Source of the DNA: Candidatus Cloacimonadota bacterium
GTDB lineage: Bacteria; Cloacimonadota; Cloacimonadia; Cloacimonadales; JAJBBL01
Length of the DNA stretch: 64,000 nt
Reading direction: 5' to 3'
Assembly (NCBI GenBank): GCA_019429305.1
Contig: JAHYIR010000004.1
Location: forward strand, 1-64,000
Notes under the pieces: generated by a model
Told to the model about the DNA's origin: nothing
The model's database searches: none
Seen by the model: the letters and a program-made list of their open reading frames with translations, nothing else
In this document: positions 55,590-64,000 of the stretch, one piece after another
How the letters are laid out: the number at the start of each line of letters is the position of its first letter
How positions within the stretch are numbered: position 1 is the stretch's first letter
Made by a program: the position numbers and the translations under genes

Positions 55590-55605
55590 ATTATTTTTGC
55601 TTGAA

Positions 55606-56223
55606 ATGACCGGAATTAAGTTGATACCTCAAATAACAGCAGCTATATTAGCAGGTGGTAAAAACAAGAGAATTGCGACTGAAAAATCCCTATTACAGAT
55701 CAGCAATGTTGTTTTGATTGATAAGATCGTTGGTCTATTAGAAAATATTTTTCCGGAACTAATAATCATTACGGGAAAAGAGTCACTTAAAAAGCGGTTT
55801 CCTGAACATAAAACAGTAGATGATTATTACAAAAATTGTGGTCCTTTAGCAGGGATACATGCTGCTTTGAAAACGGCATCTTCTGATGCCGTTTTCGTTT
55901 TTGCTTGTGATATGCCGAACCTTAATAGTGGTCTTATCAGAAATATGTCCGATTACTATATCAACCAGAAAGATACTCCAAAACTTTTAGTACCCAGACA
56001 TAAAGAGGGTTATGAGCCACTCCACGCTTTGTATAACCTATCTCTCTTACCATTAATCGAAAAGCAATTATCTCAACAGAATAATAAGATTAGTTCTTTC
56101 TATTCTCTCATTGGAACAGAATATTATGATGTACCTGACAACTACATACCGATCTTTTATAACATCAATACGAAAGAGGATCTGCTAAAACTTAGTCAAA
56201 CTCAACAAGCAAGCTATTTATAG
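55606..56223 (+). CDS. mobA: Molybdenum cofactor guanylyltransferase
   Basis: This is a 205-residue nucleotidyltransferase. The N-terminal GTP motif ILAGGKNKRIATEKSLL follows the MobA pattern, although the usual R(M)G.(D/N)K is altered to RIATEK. DDYYKNCGPLAGIHAAL and FACDMPNLN are typical. It would attach GMP to molybdopterin to form the MGD cofactor used by formate dehydrogenases. A TTG at 55597 is an alternative start. No strong ribosome-binding site is seen for either, and the FNT stop is close. Its stop overlaps that of the convergent fdhD by 6 nt. Confidence 0.85.
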   Translation: MTGIKLIPQITAAILAGGKNKRIATEKSLLQISNVVLIDKIVGLLENIFPELIIITGKESLKKRFPEHKTVDDYYKNCGPLAGIHAALKTASSDAVFVFACDMPNLNSGLIRNMSDYYINQKDTPKLLVPRHKEGYEPLHALYNLSLLPLIEKQLSQQNNKISSFYSLIGTEYYDVPDNYIPIFYNINTKEDLLKLSQTQQASYL

Positions 56224-57003
56224 TCTTTGTTTTTTAATTTCATTTAATCCTGTATATACATTAAATCTCTTTCCCCGTGCAAAACCGATCAGATAGATAC
56301 CATTTTGCCACGCTAATGATATCGCTTTTGAAGTAGGAGCTGCTTGAGAGATAATTAGAGGGATTCTAAGGCGGATAACTTTGCGAACTATTTCTGATGA
56401 TATCCTGCCACTGATCAAAAGGTAATAGTCACTCATATTCTTATTGTTGAACATAGCTGCTCCAATTACTTTATCAACAGCATTGTGACGCCCAATATCT
56501 TCAGCAAAGAAGACAAGATTATCCTTGATTCCTAAAGCTGCACTATGTACTCCACCGGTCTCTTTGAATAATATCGATTGTTGTTGAAAATTGAACATCA
56601 GGTCAGGAATGAGGGAGAGGTCTAAGGATATTTTTTGAAATGGTCTCTTATCATTAGAAGATAGCTCTCCTGATATGCCACCTCCACAGCCCGTAGTCTG
56701 TTCCATTTTACTGAGATATTTTTCCAAGTCTCTGGTTTTGATGTTGGTATCTATCTCTAAACGGGTTCGTTTGTCACACAAGTTGACTTCTTTGATATCG
56801 GAAGCTTTAGTCAATAATCCTTCCGAGAATAAGAAACCAATACCAAGTTCTTTTAGTTGATTATCTAAACAGGCAAGAGTAGTAAATCTATACCCATTAA
56901 TTATTAGACTTAGAGAGAGCTCCTTGATCACTATATCTGTCTCAAGATGATATGCATTATCATAGTAACGGAGTATTTCAGTTAAATACCGTTGATTATC
57001 CAT
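56218..57003 (-). CDS. fdhD: FdhD: sulfurtransferase for formate dehydrogenase maturation
   Basis: This is a 261-residue protein. FdhD passes sulfur from a cysteine desulfurase to the molybdenum cofactor of formate dehydrogenase. The conserved loop is TTGCGGGIS with a single Cys106, so the second Cys of the CxxC motif known in E. coli is absent. GGVHSAALG, EDIGRHNAVDKVIGA and SGRISSEIVRK are strong family motifs. It is convergent with mobA. With the FNT channel it implies a molybdenum- or tungsten-dependent formate dehydrogenase elsewhere in the genome. Confidence 0.93.
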   Translation of the reverse strand: MDNQRYLTEILRYYDNAYHLETDIVIKELSLSLIINGYRFTTLACLDNQLKELGIGFLFSEGLLTKASDIKEVNLCDKRTRLEIDTNIKTRDLEKYLSKMEQTTGCGGGISGELSSNDKRPFQKISLDLSLIPDLMFNFQQQSILFKETGGVHSAALGIKDNLVFFAEDIGRHNAVDKVIGAAMFNNKNMSDYYLLISGRISSEIVRKVIRLRIPLIISQAAPTSKAISLAWQNGIYLIGFARGKRFNVYTGLNEIKKQRL

Positions 57004-57187
57004 TATTACCTCTGAAAGATAAACTATTTTCCTTCATACTAATGTCAACCTCAAAAATCAATGCTTGCTTATTGATATATATTAATGATTAGCTTAATAT
57101 TATTAAGTAAAGAGTAAATAATCTTAATTATTACTTGACATATATTGAGGTTAGATTTTTTTTGGTGCAGATGAGCAAGGAGGTTAT

Positions 57188-57550
57188 ATGATCAAGAGGT
57201 TAAAAAAATGTCCGGTATGTAATACTGACTTAGTTATTAGGGAGTTTCATTGTCCTGATTGTGATATAGTTATCAGGGGAAAATTCAATCAGAGCGAACT
57301 GGCTTCACTCAGCTTAAGTCAGCAAGAGTTCGTGAAAGTTTTTTTATTGAGTCAGGGGAATATTAAAGTGGTAGAAAAGAGGTTAGGGATATCCTATCCG
57401 ACAGTAAAGAATCGGCTTTCTGAGGTAATAAATGTACTAGGAGGTTCAAGCAGAGCTGATCAAGATTTATTGGGACTACTCGACGAAATCGAAGAGGGAA
57501 ACATCTCCGTAGAGGAAGCCATAAACAAAATCAAAAAGAAGAGGGATTAG
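57188..57550 (+). CDS. DUF2089 family zinc-ribbon/HTH protein
   Basis: This is a 120-residue protein. A zinc ribbon has Cys8, Cys11, Cys22 and Cys25 (CPVC...CPDC). A helix-turn-helix-like segment follows (VVEKRLGISYPTVKNRLSEVINVLG), and then a C-terminal helical LLDEIEEGNISVEEAINKIKK similar to the SHOCT-like ends of the next two proteins. It is probably a transcription regulator, possibly of its own operon. Ribosome-binding site AAGGAGG. It is first of three close genes. Confidence 0.85.
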   Translation: MIKRLKKCPVCNTDLVIREFHCPDCDIVIRGKFNQSELASLSLSQQEFVKVFLLSQGNIKVVEKRLGISYPTVKNRLSEVINVLGGSSRADQDLLGLLDEIEEGNISVEEAINKIKKKRD

Positions 57551-57553
57551 ATT

Positions 57554-58780
57554 ATGTTGAATTATGACAAAACACTACAAGTCAAAGAGGGTTTGAAAGT
57601 GAATATCGAAACTTCTCTTTTTGCAGTTAAGGCATTCAGAGGTGATGATAACACAGTTTCTATCAAGTATAATTGTGATTACAAGGGAGATACTCTACAA
57701 GCTGAAGACTTATTTGCTATCTATTATAATGAAAAGGATAATGTCCTAAAGATAGAAGAACGGAGTTTTAAAAGTGACCGATCTTTTTCTGAAGCACTTT
57801 TATTGATCGGACTTCCTGATTTACGCGAACTAAAGCTTGAAAATGAGAATGGATCGGTAGAGATCAAAGGACTTAATAGCAAGATCAAAATAGAGAACGA
57901 AAATGGAGCAATAAGTGTTTTAGAATGTAAAGGTTTATTAGATATCGAGAACGAAAATGGGCTAATAAAGATAAAAGGGTTTTCAGGAGAGCTTGATATC
58001 GAGAATGAAAATGGCTCAATAAACGTAATAGAAGGAAGTGGTTTATTGAAAGGAGAAACAGAGAATGGGCATTTTAAAGTATTGAAATCTCTTTTCAGTC
58101 AGGTAGAAATAGAATCTGAAAACGGAAGTATTTTCTATCATCTTCCTATGTTAGATAAGGGGAAATTCATTATGAAAAATGTTAATGGCAAGATCCATCT
58201 TATCATACCCAACAAACTATCCTTGAATTTGAAAGCAAAGAATGAAAACGGTAGATTTCATATCGGTTTACAGAATAATTATGAAACTGAACGAGATAAT
58301 GGTTCCAAAACCATCAAAATGGTAAGAGGAGTTGGAAAAGTTGATATCATACTGGAAAATGTAAACGGTTCGATCGATCTGTTAGATGATAAACCTGGTA
58401 ATTTCGGTTTCAAATTCCACCATTTTGGGCATAAGCATGGATTCGAGCATATGAAGCATGAGATGTCGGATATGTTTGAAAATATGGGAGACCTTATGGG
58501 TGATAAGATACGTCTGAAGATCATGAAAAAGATGAAAGACAAGGGTTGGAAGATGGAAGATATCCCGGATAAGTTTCGTCATAAATTTTACTCATTTTTC
58601 AATGATATGAAACTAGAGGAAGATGAAGATGAGAGCACTAACGAAAGTGAAGAAACGCATAGTGAATCAGCTCAAGAAAATTATCGTGAATTGGAAGAGA
58701 GAATCTTAAAAATGGTTGAGAAAGGTACAATAACAACAGAAGAAGCGGAAAAGCTATTAAATACACTTAAGGAGGAATAA
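57554..58780 (+). CDS. DUF4097-like beta-helix protein with His-rich linker and SHOCT-like C-terminus
   Basis: This is a 408-residue protein without a signal peptide. Residues 1-270 hold about ten short strand repeats, many centred on ENENG (five exact copies) or ENG/NVNG, consistent with a right-handed beta-solenoid of the DUF4097/adhesin type. Residues 285-345 are rich in His, Met, Phe and Lys, with six His within FHHFGHKHGFEHMKHEM. An acidic stretch follows, and the chain ends ILKMVEKGTITTEEAEKLL, a SHOCT-like helical pair also found in the next gene. It is 3 bp from DUF2089 and 2 bp from the next gene. Related YvlB-type proteins in Firmicutes are linked with envelope stress, but function here is unknown. 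Confidence 0.75.
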   Translation: MLNYDKTLQVKEGLKVNIETSLFAVKAFRGDDNTVSIKYNCDYKGDTLQAEDLFAIYYNEKDNVLKIEERSFKSDRSFSEALLLIGLPDLRELKLENENGSVEIKGLNSKIKIENENGAISVLECKGLLDIENENGLIKIKGFSGELDIENENGSINVIEGSGLLKGETENGHFKVLKSLFSQVEIESENGSIFYHLPMLDKGKFIMKNVNGKIHLIIPNKLSLNLKAKNENGRFHIGLQNNYETERDNGSKTIKMVRGVGKVDIILENVNGSIDLLDDKPGNFGFKFHHFGHKHGFEHMKHEMSDMFENMGDLMGDKIRLKIMKKMKDKGWKMEDIPDKFRHKFYSFFNDMKLEEDEDESTNESEETHSESAQENYRELEERILKMVEKGTITTEEAEKLLNTLKEE

Positions 58781-58782
58781 TA

Positions 58783-59178
58783 ATGGATGATAAGAGAAAA
58801 ATCTTGGAAATGTTAGCAGAAAAAAAGATAACTTCAGAAGAAGCGATGAATCTATTATCTGCGATCAACGAGAAACAGGTTGAAGAAAGCAAATCAGCAG
58901 GTCGGTTTCTGAAGATCCTTGTTTATAAGAACGATGAAACTAAGCCAAAGGTCAATGTTTCAATACCAATCATGCTGATCAAATTGGGTATTAAATTCAT
59001 ACCAAAAGATAAGCAGAATCTCAGTGCTAAGATCAACAATACTGATATTGATCTTTCCGGTCTTGATTGGGATGAACTTCTCAAACTTGCCAGCAAAGGT
59101 GAGATTGGAGATATTTTCAATGCCGACATAGAAGAAGATGACGGCGGAGTTACCAGAGTAAGGATCTATATTGAGTAA
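58783..59178 (+). CDS. Small SHOCT-like/YvlB-N-type protein
   Basis: This is a 131-residue protein. Residues 1-28 form the helical pair RKILEMLAEKKITSEEAMNLL, matching the C-terminus of the preceding protein. The rest (40-131) is a small alpha/beta domain (VSIPIMLIKLGIKFIP...GLDWDELLKLASKGEIGDIF). A ribosome-binding site AAGGAGG sits in the tail of the previous gene, so translation is coupled. No membrane segment or catalytic motif is evident. Its 3' end overlaps the convergent gene by 13 nt. Confidence 0.75.
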   Translation: MDDKRKILEMLAEKKITSEEAMNLLSAINEKQVEESKSAGRFLKILVYKNDETKPKVNVSIPIMLIKLGIKFIPKDKQNLSAKINNTDIDLSGLDWDELLKLASKGEIGDIFNADIEEDDGGVTRVRIYIE

Positions 59179-59864
59179 CGATTCTTAATTGGGGTAATAA
59201 ACTGATCACCGGGATAATTATCGATAAAAATCCTTATGATATTGTAGGGATATTCATTACTTTGGAGAATAACAAGGGTATATAGCTCATTATTTTCCAG
59301 AAATGCTGTGTAAATTGATTCTATTTCAGCTTTAACGATACTGATAGTGTAAAAACCTTCCGGGAGGGTCTGATAACTTGTGATATCTGCTTCTTCAGTT
59401 GAGAATGTAAAATGATAATCATCTTTGCTAAGAGAAACCTCTATGTCTTCTATCAAAGTCGGAACAGGTAAGTAACGTATAGCTGTTTGCTGTTTATTAG
59501 TGACTTTGGGTGAAGTTAAATATAAATAATCTAATTTCTCCTCATCATTGTAGAGAATAACAGTGTTGAAGCAATCGCCAGACAGTGTGATATCGGTATT
59601 GATCAGTTCGTTATCAGATCCTTCTTGCACAAAAAGATTTAATGATACCTCTCTATTACTGAGAGAAAAATACTCGCTACTCGTTCCATAAGCAATATCA
59701 TAAGGAACAGTAAAATCATTGATCGTGAAACTTAAGTTTTGCTTGTTCGAGATGAGATTGATTATTCTCACTTGTATCTCTTTACGGGAGTAATTTTTAT
59801 AGATTGATACAGCAGCTATGATCAGTATTATTAAAGATAATAGAAAAAGCATCACCCGTCTCAT
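59166..59864 (-). CDS. Membrane-anchored protein with DUF4397-like domain
   Basis: This is a 232-residue protein with one N-terminal membrane helix (4-22) and an extracytoplasmic beta-rich part. Features such as VRIINLISNKQNLSFTINDF, YGTSSEYFSLSNREVSL and LPEGFYTISIVK resemble DUF4397 domains, which are found in secreted proteins of unknown role. It lies 27 bp after rodA and is probably in the same operon, suggesting a part in envelope growth, but this is only context. Similarity is modest. Confidence 0.55.
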   Translation of the reverse strand: MRRVMLFLLSLIILIIAAVSIYKNYSRKEIQVRIINLISNKQNLSFTINDFTVPYDIAYGTSSEYFSLSNREVSLNLFVQEGSDNELINTDITLSGDCFNTVILYNDEEKLDYLYLTSPKVTNKQQTAIRYLPVPTLIEDIEVSLSKDDYHFTFSTEEADITSYQTLPEGFYTISIVKAEIESIYTAFLENNELYTLVILQSNEYPYNIIRIFIDNYPGDQFITPIKNRYSI

Positions 59865-59891
59865 TTTATCTCACTAATTCCTTTTCAATAA

Positions 59892-61130
59892 TCAACGCAC
59901 AAAACTCTTTTCTGTTAAGAATTTCATGATTATTGCCACTGCAATAGTATTAGCCAGCAGACTTGATCCACCGTAACTAATAAAGGGGAGAGGGAGACCT
60001 GTTGTAGGGAACACACCTAGATTAATCGCGATATTAACAACAGCTTGTGAGGTAAAAAGAGTAATGATTCCTACAATTGCTAATCTTTGTTCTTTATCGG
60101 TAATTGATTTAAGGCTTCTAATCAGTCGATAGATAAAGAAGTAAAAGATCATTATAATCAGCATAGAACCTACAAAACCAAATTCTTCAGCTATTACAGA
60201 GAAGATAAAATCAGTATGTCTTTCCGGCAGAAAATTAAGATTTTTTTGTGTTCCTTCTAAAAATCCTCTTCCCCAGAACATACCGTTACCTATAGCAATT
60301 CGAGATTGGATTGCTTGATAACCTGCACCTAAAGGGTCTCGAGTTGGATCGAGAAACGATAATATCCGATTTTGTTGATATTCTTTGAGACCATTCCACA
60401 AAAAAGGTACTAAAAAGAAGATAAAAGTATTTATAACAGCTGTAAAACCTAAGGCGATCCAAGAGAGGTTATATTTATAAAGGACAAAGAGCAATATTAA
60501 CATAAAGATAATAAATGCTGGAAAATAAAAAGATGTTACTATAGCAATGAAGGGGCTGACAGAGAGGATAAGCCAATAGTCAGATAAATCAGAAAAAGCG
60601 AGAATACCAAAGACTATAGCTCCAAAAATAACGGCAGAGCCCAAATCCGGTTGGAGTAAGAGTAGTAAAATTGGTGGTAATCCGATGATTACGACTTTTA
60701 TTAGAATCTGCATGTCTGTAATATATGGTTTTGACAATTCTTTTGCTAAGAGTAATATGGTGGTAATTTTAGTAAACTCTGCTGGTTGTAATTGGAAAGG
60801 TCCAAGCATGATCCATCTTGTAGCTCCTTTGATCTGGGGCATTGTCAAAACTAGTAAGAGGAGTGCTAGGCTAAAAAAATATGCCGGTAAGATCATCAGT
60901 TCAAAGACGGGATATGGGATCGCTATTACCAAAACGAAAATGATCAGAGCTACAACGATCCAGACAATCTGTCTGATGTATTCACTCTGTGTATGACTGT
61001 CTTCACCAATACGACTTGTCAGTGCTGAATAAATAGCAATAACACCGATAATCATGAGAACTATCATACAGGCAAAGAGCCACCAGTCAAAATGGCGGAG
61101 TCTTTTCTTTAATGTTTTCAACAATAACAT
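59892..61130 (-). CDS. rodA: Peptidoglycan glycosyltransferase RodA
   Basis: This is a 412-residue SEDS-family membrane protein that polymerises glycan strands for cell elongation. It has about ten transmembrane helices. FLPERHTDFIFSVIAEEFGF and the C-terminal FISYGGSSLLAN are SEDS signatures, and PDLGSAVIFGAIV is also typical. It works with the PBP2 transpeptidase encoded just upstream (13 bp). Confidence 0.94.
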   Translation of the reverse strand: MLLLKTLKKRLRHFDWWLFACMIVLMIIGVIAIYSALTSRIGEDSHTQSEYIRQIVWIVVALIIFVLVIAIPYPVFELMILPAYFFSLALLLLVLTMPQIKGATRWIMLGPFQLQPAEFTKITTILLLAKELSKPYITDMQILIKVVIIGLPPILLLLLQPDLGSAVIFGAIVFGILAFSDLSDYWLILSVSPFIAIVTSFYFPAFIIFMLILLFVLYKYNLSWIALGFTAVINTFIFFLVPFLWNGLKEYQQNRILSFLDPTRDPLGAGYQAIQSRIAIGNGMFWGRGFLEGTQKNLNFLPERHTDFIFSVIAEEFGFVGSMLIIMIFYFFIYRLIRSLKSITDKEQRLAIVGIITLFTSQAVVNIAINLGVFPTTGLPLPFISYGGSSLLANTIAVAIIMKFLTEKSFVR

Positions 61131-61143
61131 TTTCTTATTTATT

Positions 61144-62949
61144 TCAATAATTAGAAGCTATTGTTCCATTCAGTTGGCGCACATTATCTTGATAAAACTT
61201 AATGATCTGGCCAGCAAAGGGAGCAGCTACTCCACCACCTGTTCCAGGATAGTTTTCGAAGAGTACAACGATAGTAATTTCTGGTTTATCCCAGCCAGCA
61301 TAGCCGGCAAACCAAGTATGCGGATTTCTGCCTGCAGGATTTTGTGCTGTACCTGTTTTCCCATAAACTTTAGCTCCTTGTACTCGAGCACCCAATCCGG
61401 TACCACCAGTTTCATTTACTGCTCTGTAAAGACTGTTTTGAATGAAGGAGAGTGTTGAAGGAGTAATATCCAATCTTTTAGTGCTTTTGGGTTTATTATA
61501 CACTTCATTGTTCTTATCGGGGCTAATAAATCTTGAAAAGAGATGTGGTTGCGTCCATTCTCCATTATTAGCAATAGCGTTATAAAAAGCACCGATCTCT
61601 ATAGGTGTTAACAATACTTCACCTTGACCAATAGAGAGATTAATCTTATGCCCTGTGATCAGGACTTTACTGCCCAGCCTTTCAATATACCATTCCTCTG
61701 AGGGGAAAAAGCCGGTTCGTTCAGTTGGTAGATCAATACCAGTTCTATCCAGGAGATAGTTGTTTTTAACAAAGTTTTCTATAAGAGGAAGTTCGACTCT
61801 CATTGATAGGTCAAAGAAATAGACATTGCAGGAATGCTTAATAGCGTCAGAAAGGTTTAAACTACCATGTCCGTGTGGATTCCAGCAACGATAAACTCTA
61901 TTTCCATATTGATAACTTCCCGTACAATACGCCAGCTTTGTTTCCGGGCTTATAATATTGTTATCTAAAACGGTTCCTGTCATCATTATTTTAAAGAGTG
62001 ATGCGGGTGGATAGGTTGCCATAGTAACTCTATCCATTAGCGGAAAAGAAGGGTCAGTAACCAAGTTATCCCAATAATCTCTACTCAATGTTCTGGAAAA
62101 CATATTAAGGTCAAAAACAGGACGGCTAACGTAAGAAAGAATACCACCCGTTTCGGTATCGAGCACTAAAACAGCACCATTATAACCTTTTGGGAAAACT
62201 GACTCAATGTAATTCTGAAGTTGTAAATCGATTGTCAGTAGTATATCTTTACCATGTTGAACCTGATTTTTCTCTTCATCGGCAGGATTTTCTTTAAAAA
62301 GCTTTCCTGAGGAATCTACTTGGATCAATCTTCTTCCTGGTTTTCCTCTTAAAACCGTCTCATATTCTCTTTCAATACCGGTTTTTCCGATCTGGCAGTT
62401 TATGGTGTAACCTGAATAAGGAAATTGTGCCCTGTAATTTTCAAACTCTGTTCGATTAATTTTGCTTATATATCCTGAAAAATGATTATTGATCGAATAG
62501 TTTCTAACATGCTCGGTCTTGAAGAAAAGTGAGGGATAATTATTGAGTTGCTCTGACATTTCAACAACTTTTTGAAAATCAACATTCCGATAGATGATCA
62601 ATTCTTGATAAGCCCGAAAGCGGCTTTGAAATATCAACTCCTTGATCTCTTCTTCTGGTATTGGTAGGTGCTGGTTGATAAATTTTGCAGTCTCTGAAAG
62701 GTTTGTCAACTTTGCCGGTAGTATATAGAGATTATGGGAAGGTTCATTTATTGCGATTGGGCGGAAATGTCTATCATATATCTCTCCTCTGGTAGGGAAA
62801 ATAGTCTGTACACGGATAGAATTGTGTTCTGCATATTTCTGATAAGTTTCTCCCTCTACAAGTTGAAAGCGAAAGAGAAAGAAGACCAATATCAAGAATG
62901 GTGCTAAAAAAATGTAAGTTAGTGCTTGTATTCTATTACCATTAAACAT
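61144..62949 (-). CDS. mrdA: Penicillin-binding protein 2 (elongasome transpeptidase)
   Basis: This is a 601-residue protein. An N-terminal membrane anchor (8-30) and dimerisation region (TRGEIYDRHFRPIA) precede the transpeptidase domain. Its motifs are S317-L-F-K320 (PASLFKIM), S373-C-N375 and K531-T-G533 (YGKTGTAQNP), all with the expected spacing. It cross-links peptidoglycan during lateral growth. It overlaps mreD by 8 nt and precedes rodA, the standard order. Confidence 0.95.
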   Translation of the reverse strand: MFNGNRIQALTYIFLAPFLILVFFLFRFQLVEGETYQKYAEHNSIRVQTIFPTRGEIYDRHFRPIAINEPSHNLYILPAKLTNLSETAKFINQHLPIPEEEIKELIFQSRFRAYQELIIYRNVDFQKVVEMSEQLNNYPSLFFKTEHVRNYSINNHFSGYISKINRTEFENYRAQFPYSGYTINCQIGKTGIEREYETVLRGKPGRRLIQVDSSGKLFKENPADEEKNQVQHGKDILLTIDLQLQNYIESVFPKGYNGAVLVLDTETGGILSYVSRPVFDLNMFSRTLSRDYWDNLVTDPSFPLMDRVTMATYPPASLFKIMMTGTVLDNNIISPETKLAYCTGSYQYGNRVYRCWNPHGHGSLNLSDAIKHSCNVYFFDLSMRVELPLIENFVKNNYLLDRTGIDLPTERTGFFPSEEWYIERLGSKVLITGHKINLSIGQGEVLLTPIEIGAFYNAIANNGEWTQPHLFSRFISPDKNNEVYNKPKSTKRLDITPSTLSFIQNSLYRAVNETGGTGLGARVQGAKVYGKTGTAQNPAGRNPHTWFAGYAGWDKPEITIVVLFENYPGTGGGVAAPFAGQIIKFYQDNVRQLNGTIASNY

Positions 62950-63427
62950 CGATAACTACCCTTAATTTTTGTATTACATTGAAAATCATGATCGCCAAGA
63001 AAGTTATAATGCTATTATAAACTATTCCGATAAAAAAATCACGGAGAAGTTTTGTCTCATAGCCATATAGTTCAGCTTTCACTGGAAGTAAAGGAAGTAA
63101 ATATAATAGATTTATCAGCAAGAGACTAATTGCGACCGGTCCGAATTTATCTTTATTTACAGAAGCGTGATATTTGGTAACTAAAAAACAGATGATCAGC
63201 AAGATAAAAACATTTATACCTAACAAATGAGGAGTATAAAGGTCATTTGCTAAAGCTAAAATAAAGGTAATTGTAGAGGATTCAATCAGTTTAAGATTCA
63301 TGCTGATAAAGACAACAAAGGGAAGAAGAAAGAATGGTACGATACCCATGATCGATAAATTACTGGCAATCAGTAACTGGAAATAGAGAACAAAAAGAGC
63401 ACCCAAGGAATATTTAACTATTCTCAT
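62942..63427 (-). CDS. mreD: Rod shape-determining protein MreD
   Basis: This is a 161-residue protein with about five to six transmembrane helices. Sequence conservation in MreD is low, but size, topology, the central ALANDLYTPHLLGINVF (MreD has a D/G-rich loop here) and the position before mrdA-rodA support it. A ribosome-binding site GGAGAAT is seen. No mreC or mreB is adjacent. The upstream gene is an unrelated ligase-like gene overlapping by 14 nt. Confidence 0.82.
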   Translation of the reverse strand: MRIVKYSLGALFVLYFQLLIASNLSIMGIVPFFLLPFVVFISMNLKLIESSTITFILALANDLYTPHLLGINVFILLIICFLVTKYHASVNKDKFGPVAISLLLINLLYLLPLLPVKAELYGYETKLLRDFFIGIVYNSIITFLAIMIFNVIQKLRVVIDV

Positions 63428-64000
63428 TATTCTCCTTATTTATAACAGCCGGATCATCAATAAGACGAACCAGACATATAGGGGTAAGTTCAGCTCCTTG
63501 TCCCTGAGGATTGTCGAGCATGATAGTCTCTAAAGTCTTTTTTTCTATCCCCTCACTACAGCCAATAACCCAAGAACCACCAATATCATTGATATCCATG
63601 ATAGCTGTCTCGTAACCCAATTCATTCTTAATTCTTTTTGCTACTCCAGCAGGGTCTTTAGGTCCCTTGATCACACAAGAGTTATAAGGAGGGACAGGTG
63701 ATGTATGTGCTGCATCAACCAATGCTGCCTGCATGCCAGCAATACGATAAAAATCCCCTTTTCTGCCAATCAGTTTACCAAAGAAGGAGACAATTGCTGC
63801 CAAAAGGATTCTCAAATGTCCTGTCTCTTCGATAGCACATTGCATACTGGTAGGAGAACGGAGTCCAATTCCATATCTCACTTTTCCTACAAAACGCCAT
63901 AGAATTGATGCTAGCAATCCTACCTTGATCTCTTCAACTGGTATTGCTCTTCCCTGAGTTATTGCCAGAGGGCTTTCACTGATCACAATGATATCGTCCT
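63414..64000 (-). CDS. Coenzyme F420-0:L-glutamate ligase-like protein (5' end outside window)
   Basis: The frame continues past the GTG at 63986 to the window edge (DDIIVISES...), so the N-terminus is missing. The visible ~195 residues match the F420 gamma-glutamyl ligase fold: ISESPLAITQGRAIPVEEI, RSPTSMQCAIEE, IGRKGDFYRIAG, PPYNSCVIKGPKDPAG and the C-terminal DNPQGQGAELTPICLVR. In archaea CofE adds glutamate to F420-0. Many bacteria without F420 carry homologues of unknown substrate. It is the first visible gene of the mreD-mrdA-rodA transcript. Confidence 0.75.
   Translation of the reverse strand, partial: DDIIVISESPLAITQGRAIPVEEIKVGLLASILWRFVGKVRYGIGLRSPTSMQCAIEETGHLRILLAAIVSFFGKLIGRKGDFYRIAGMQAALVDAAHTSPVPPYNSCVIKGPKDPAGVAKRIKNELGYETAIMDINDIGGSWVIGCSEGIEKKTLETIMLDNPQGQGAELTPICLVRLIDDPAVINKENNENS

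Noticed and set aside
57135-57163. TTGACA promoter before the DUF2089 gene
   Set aside because: At 17 bp downstream the sequence is TTTTTT, with no acceptable -10 box. A promoter must exist but could not be placed.

Overview
The window is about 64 kb of AT-rich bacterial DNA with dense gene packing. It appears to come from a Gram-negative, probably anaerobic member of the FCB group, most likely Candidatus Cloacimonadota or a close relative. This placement is inferred from gene content. Several large secreted proteins end in FlgD-like sorting domains with a YPNPFN motif, others end in an Fn3-like domain, and M6 peptidases carry CARDB domains. These sit beside a complete set of Kdo/Lpt/heptose genes for lipopolysaccharide, with an HPr kinase and sigma-54 in the same cluster. 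No rRNA, tRNA, CRISPR array, insertion sequence or prophage was seen.

Layout. 1-1386: the 3' end of a secreted multidomain protein and a convergent pseudopilin-like gene, with a bidirectional terminator between them. 2051-7666 (+): a three-gene cell-surface operon made of a helix-hairpin-helix protein with a probable beta-barrel, a PorV/FadL-like outer-membrane protein, and a UshA-like 5'-nucleotidase. 7745-8299: the MntP manganese exporter, apparently started at CTG. 8703-22585 (-): a long envelope/regulatory/sugar-phosphate cluster reading kdsA-kdsC-lptC-lptA-lptB-rpoN-lpd-lipA-hpf-hprK-ptsH-ptsI-pgi-pgi/pmi. It resembles the proteobacterial lpt-rpoN-hpf-pts cluster, but carries HprK/HPr/EI and two lipoate-related genes. 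23228-33405: three large secreted proteins (S8 protease; CapA-like metallophosphatase; RCC1 propeller plus Ig-like repeats). 33617-37933 (+): der, plsY, purF and an hldE-type kinase gene. 38500-51487 (-): two giant paralogous M6 metallopeptidases of over 2000 residues each, with a shared promoter/leader architecture. 51908-59178: a fused nucleoside kinase, a YitT protein, a formate-related group (FNT channel, MobA, FdhD), and a DUF2089/DUF4097/SHOCT-like trio. 59166-64000 (-): the cell-elongation genes mreD, mrdA and rodA, with a DUF4397-like gene downstream and an F420-ligase-like gene, cut by the window end, upstream.

How the genes fit together. The central cluster combines inner-core LPS synthesis and export with sigma-54, ribosome hibernation and a phosphorelay (EI-HPr-HprK) that has no visible sugar-transporting EII. 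That pattern suggests a regulatory PTS. The secreted proteins reuse a small set of modules (Fn3, Ig-like, PKD, CARDB, beta-rich repeats) and two alternative C-terminal domain types, which suggests two surface-attachment or secretion classes. Intergenic regions carry short palindromic dispersed repeats. The most notable non-coding signals are a perfect 25-bp-arm palindrome between the two M6 genes and a conserved leader of about 113 bp in front of both.
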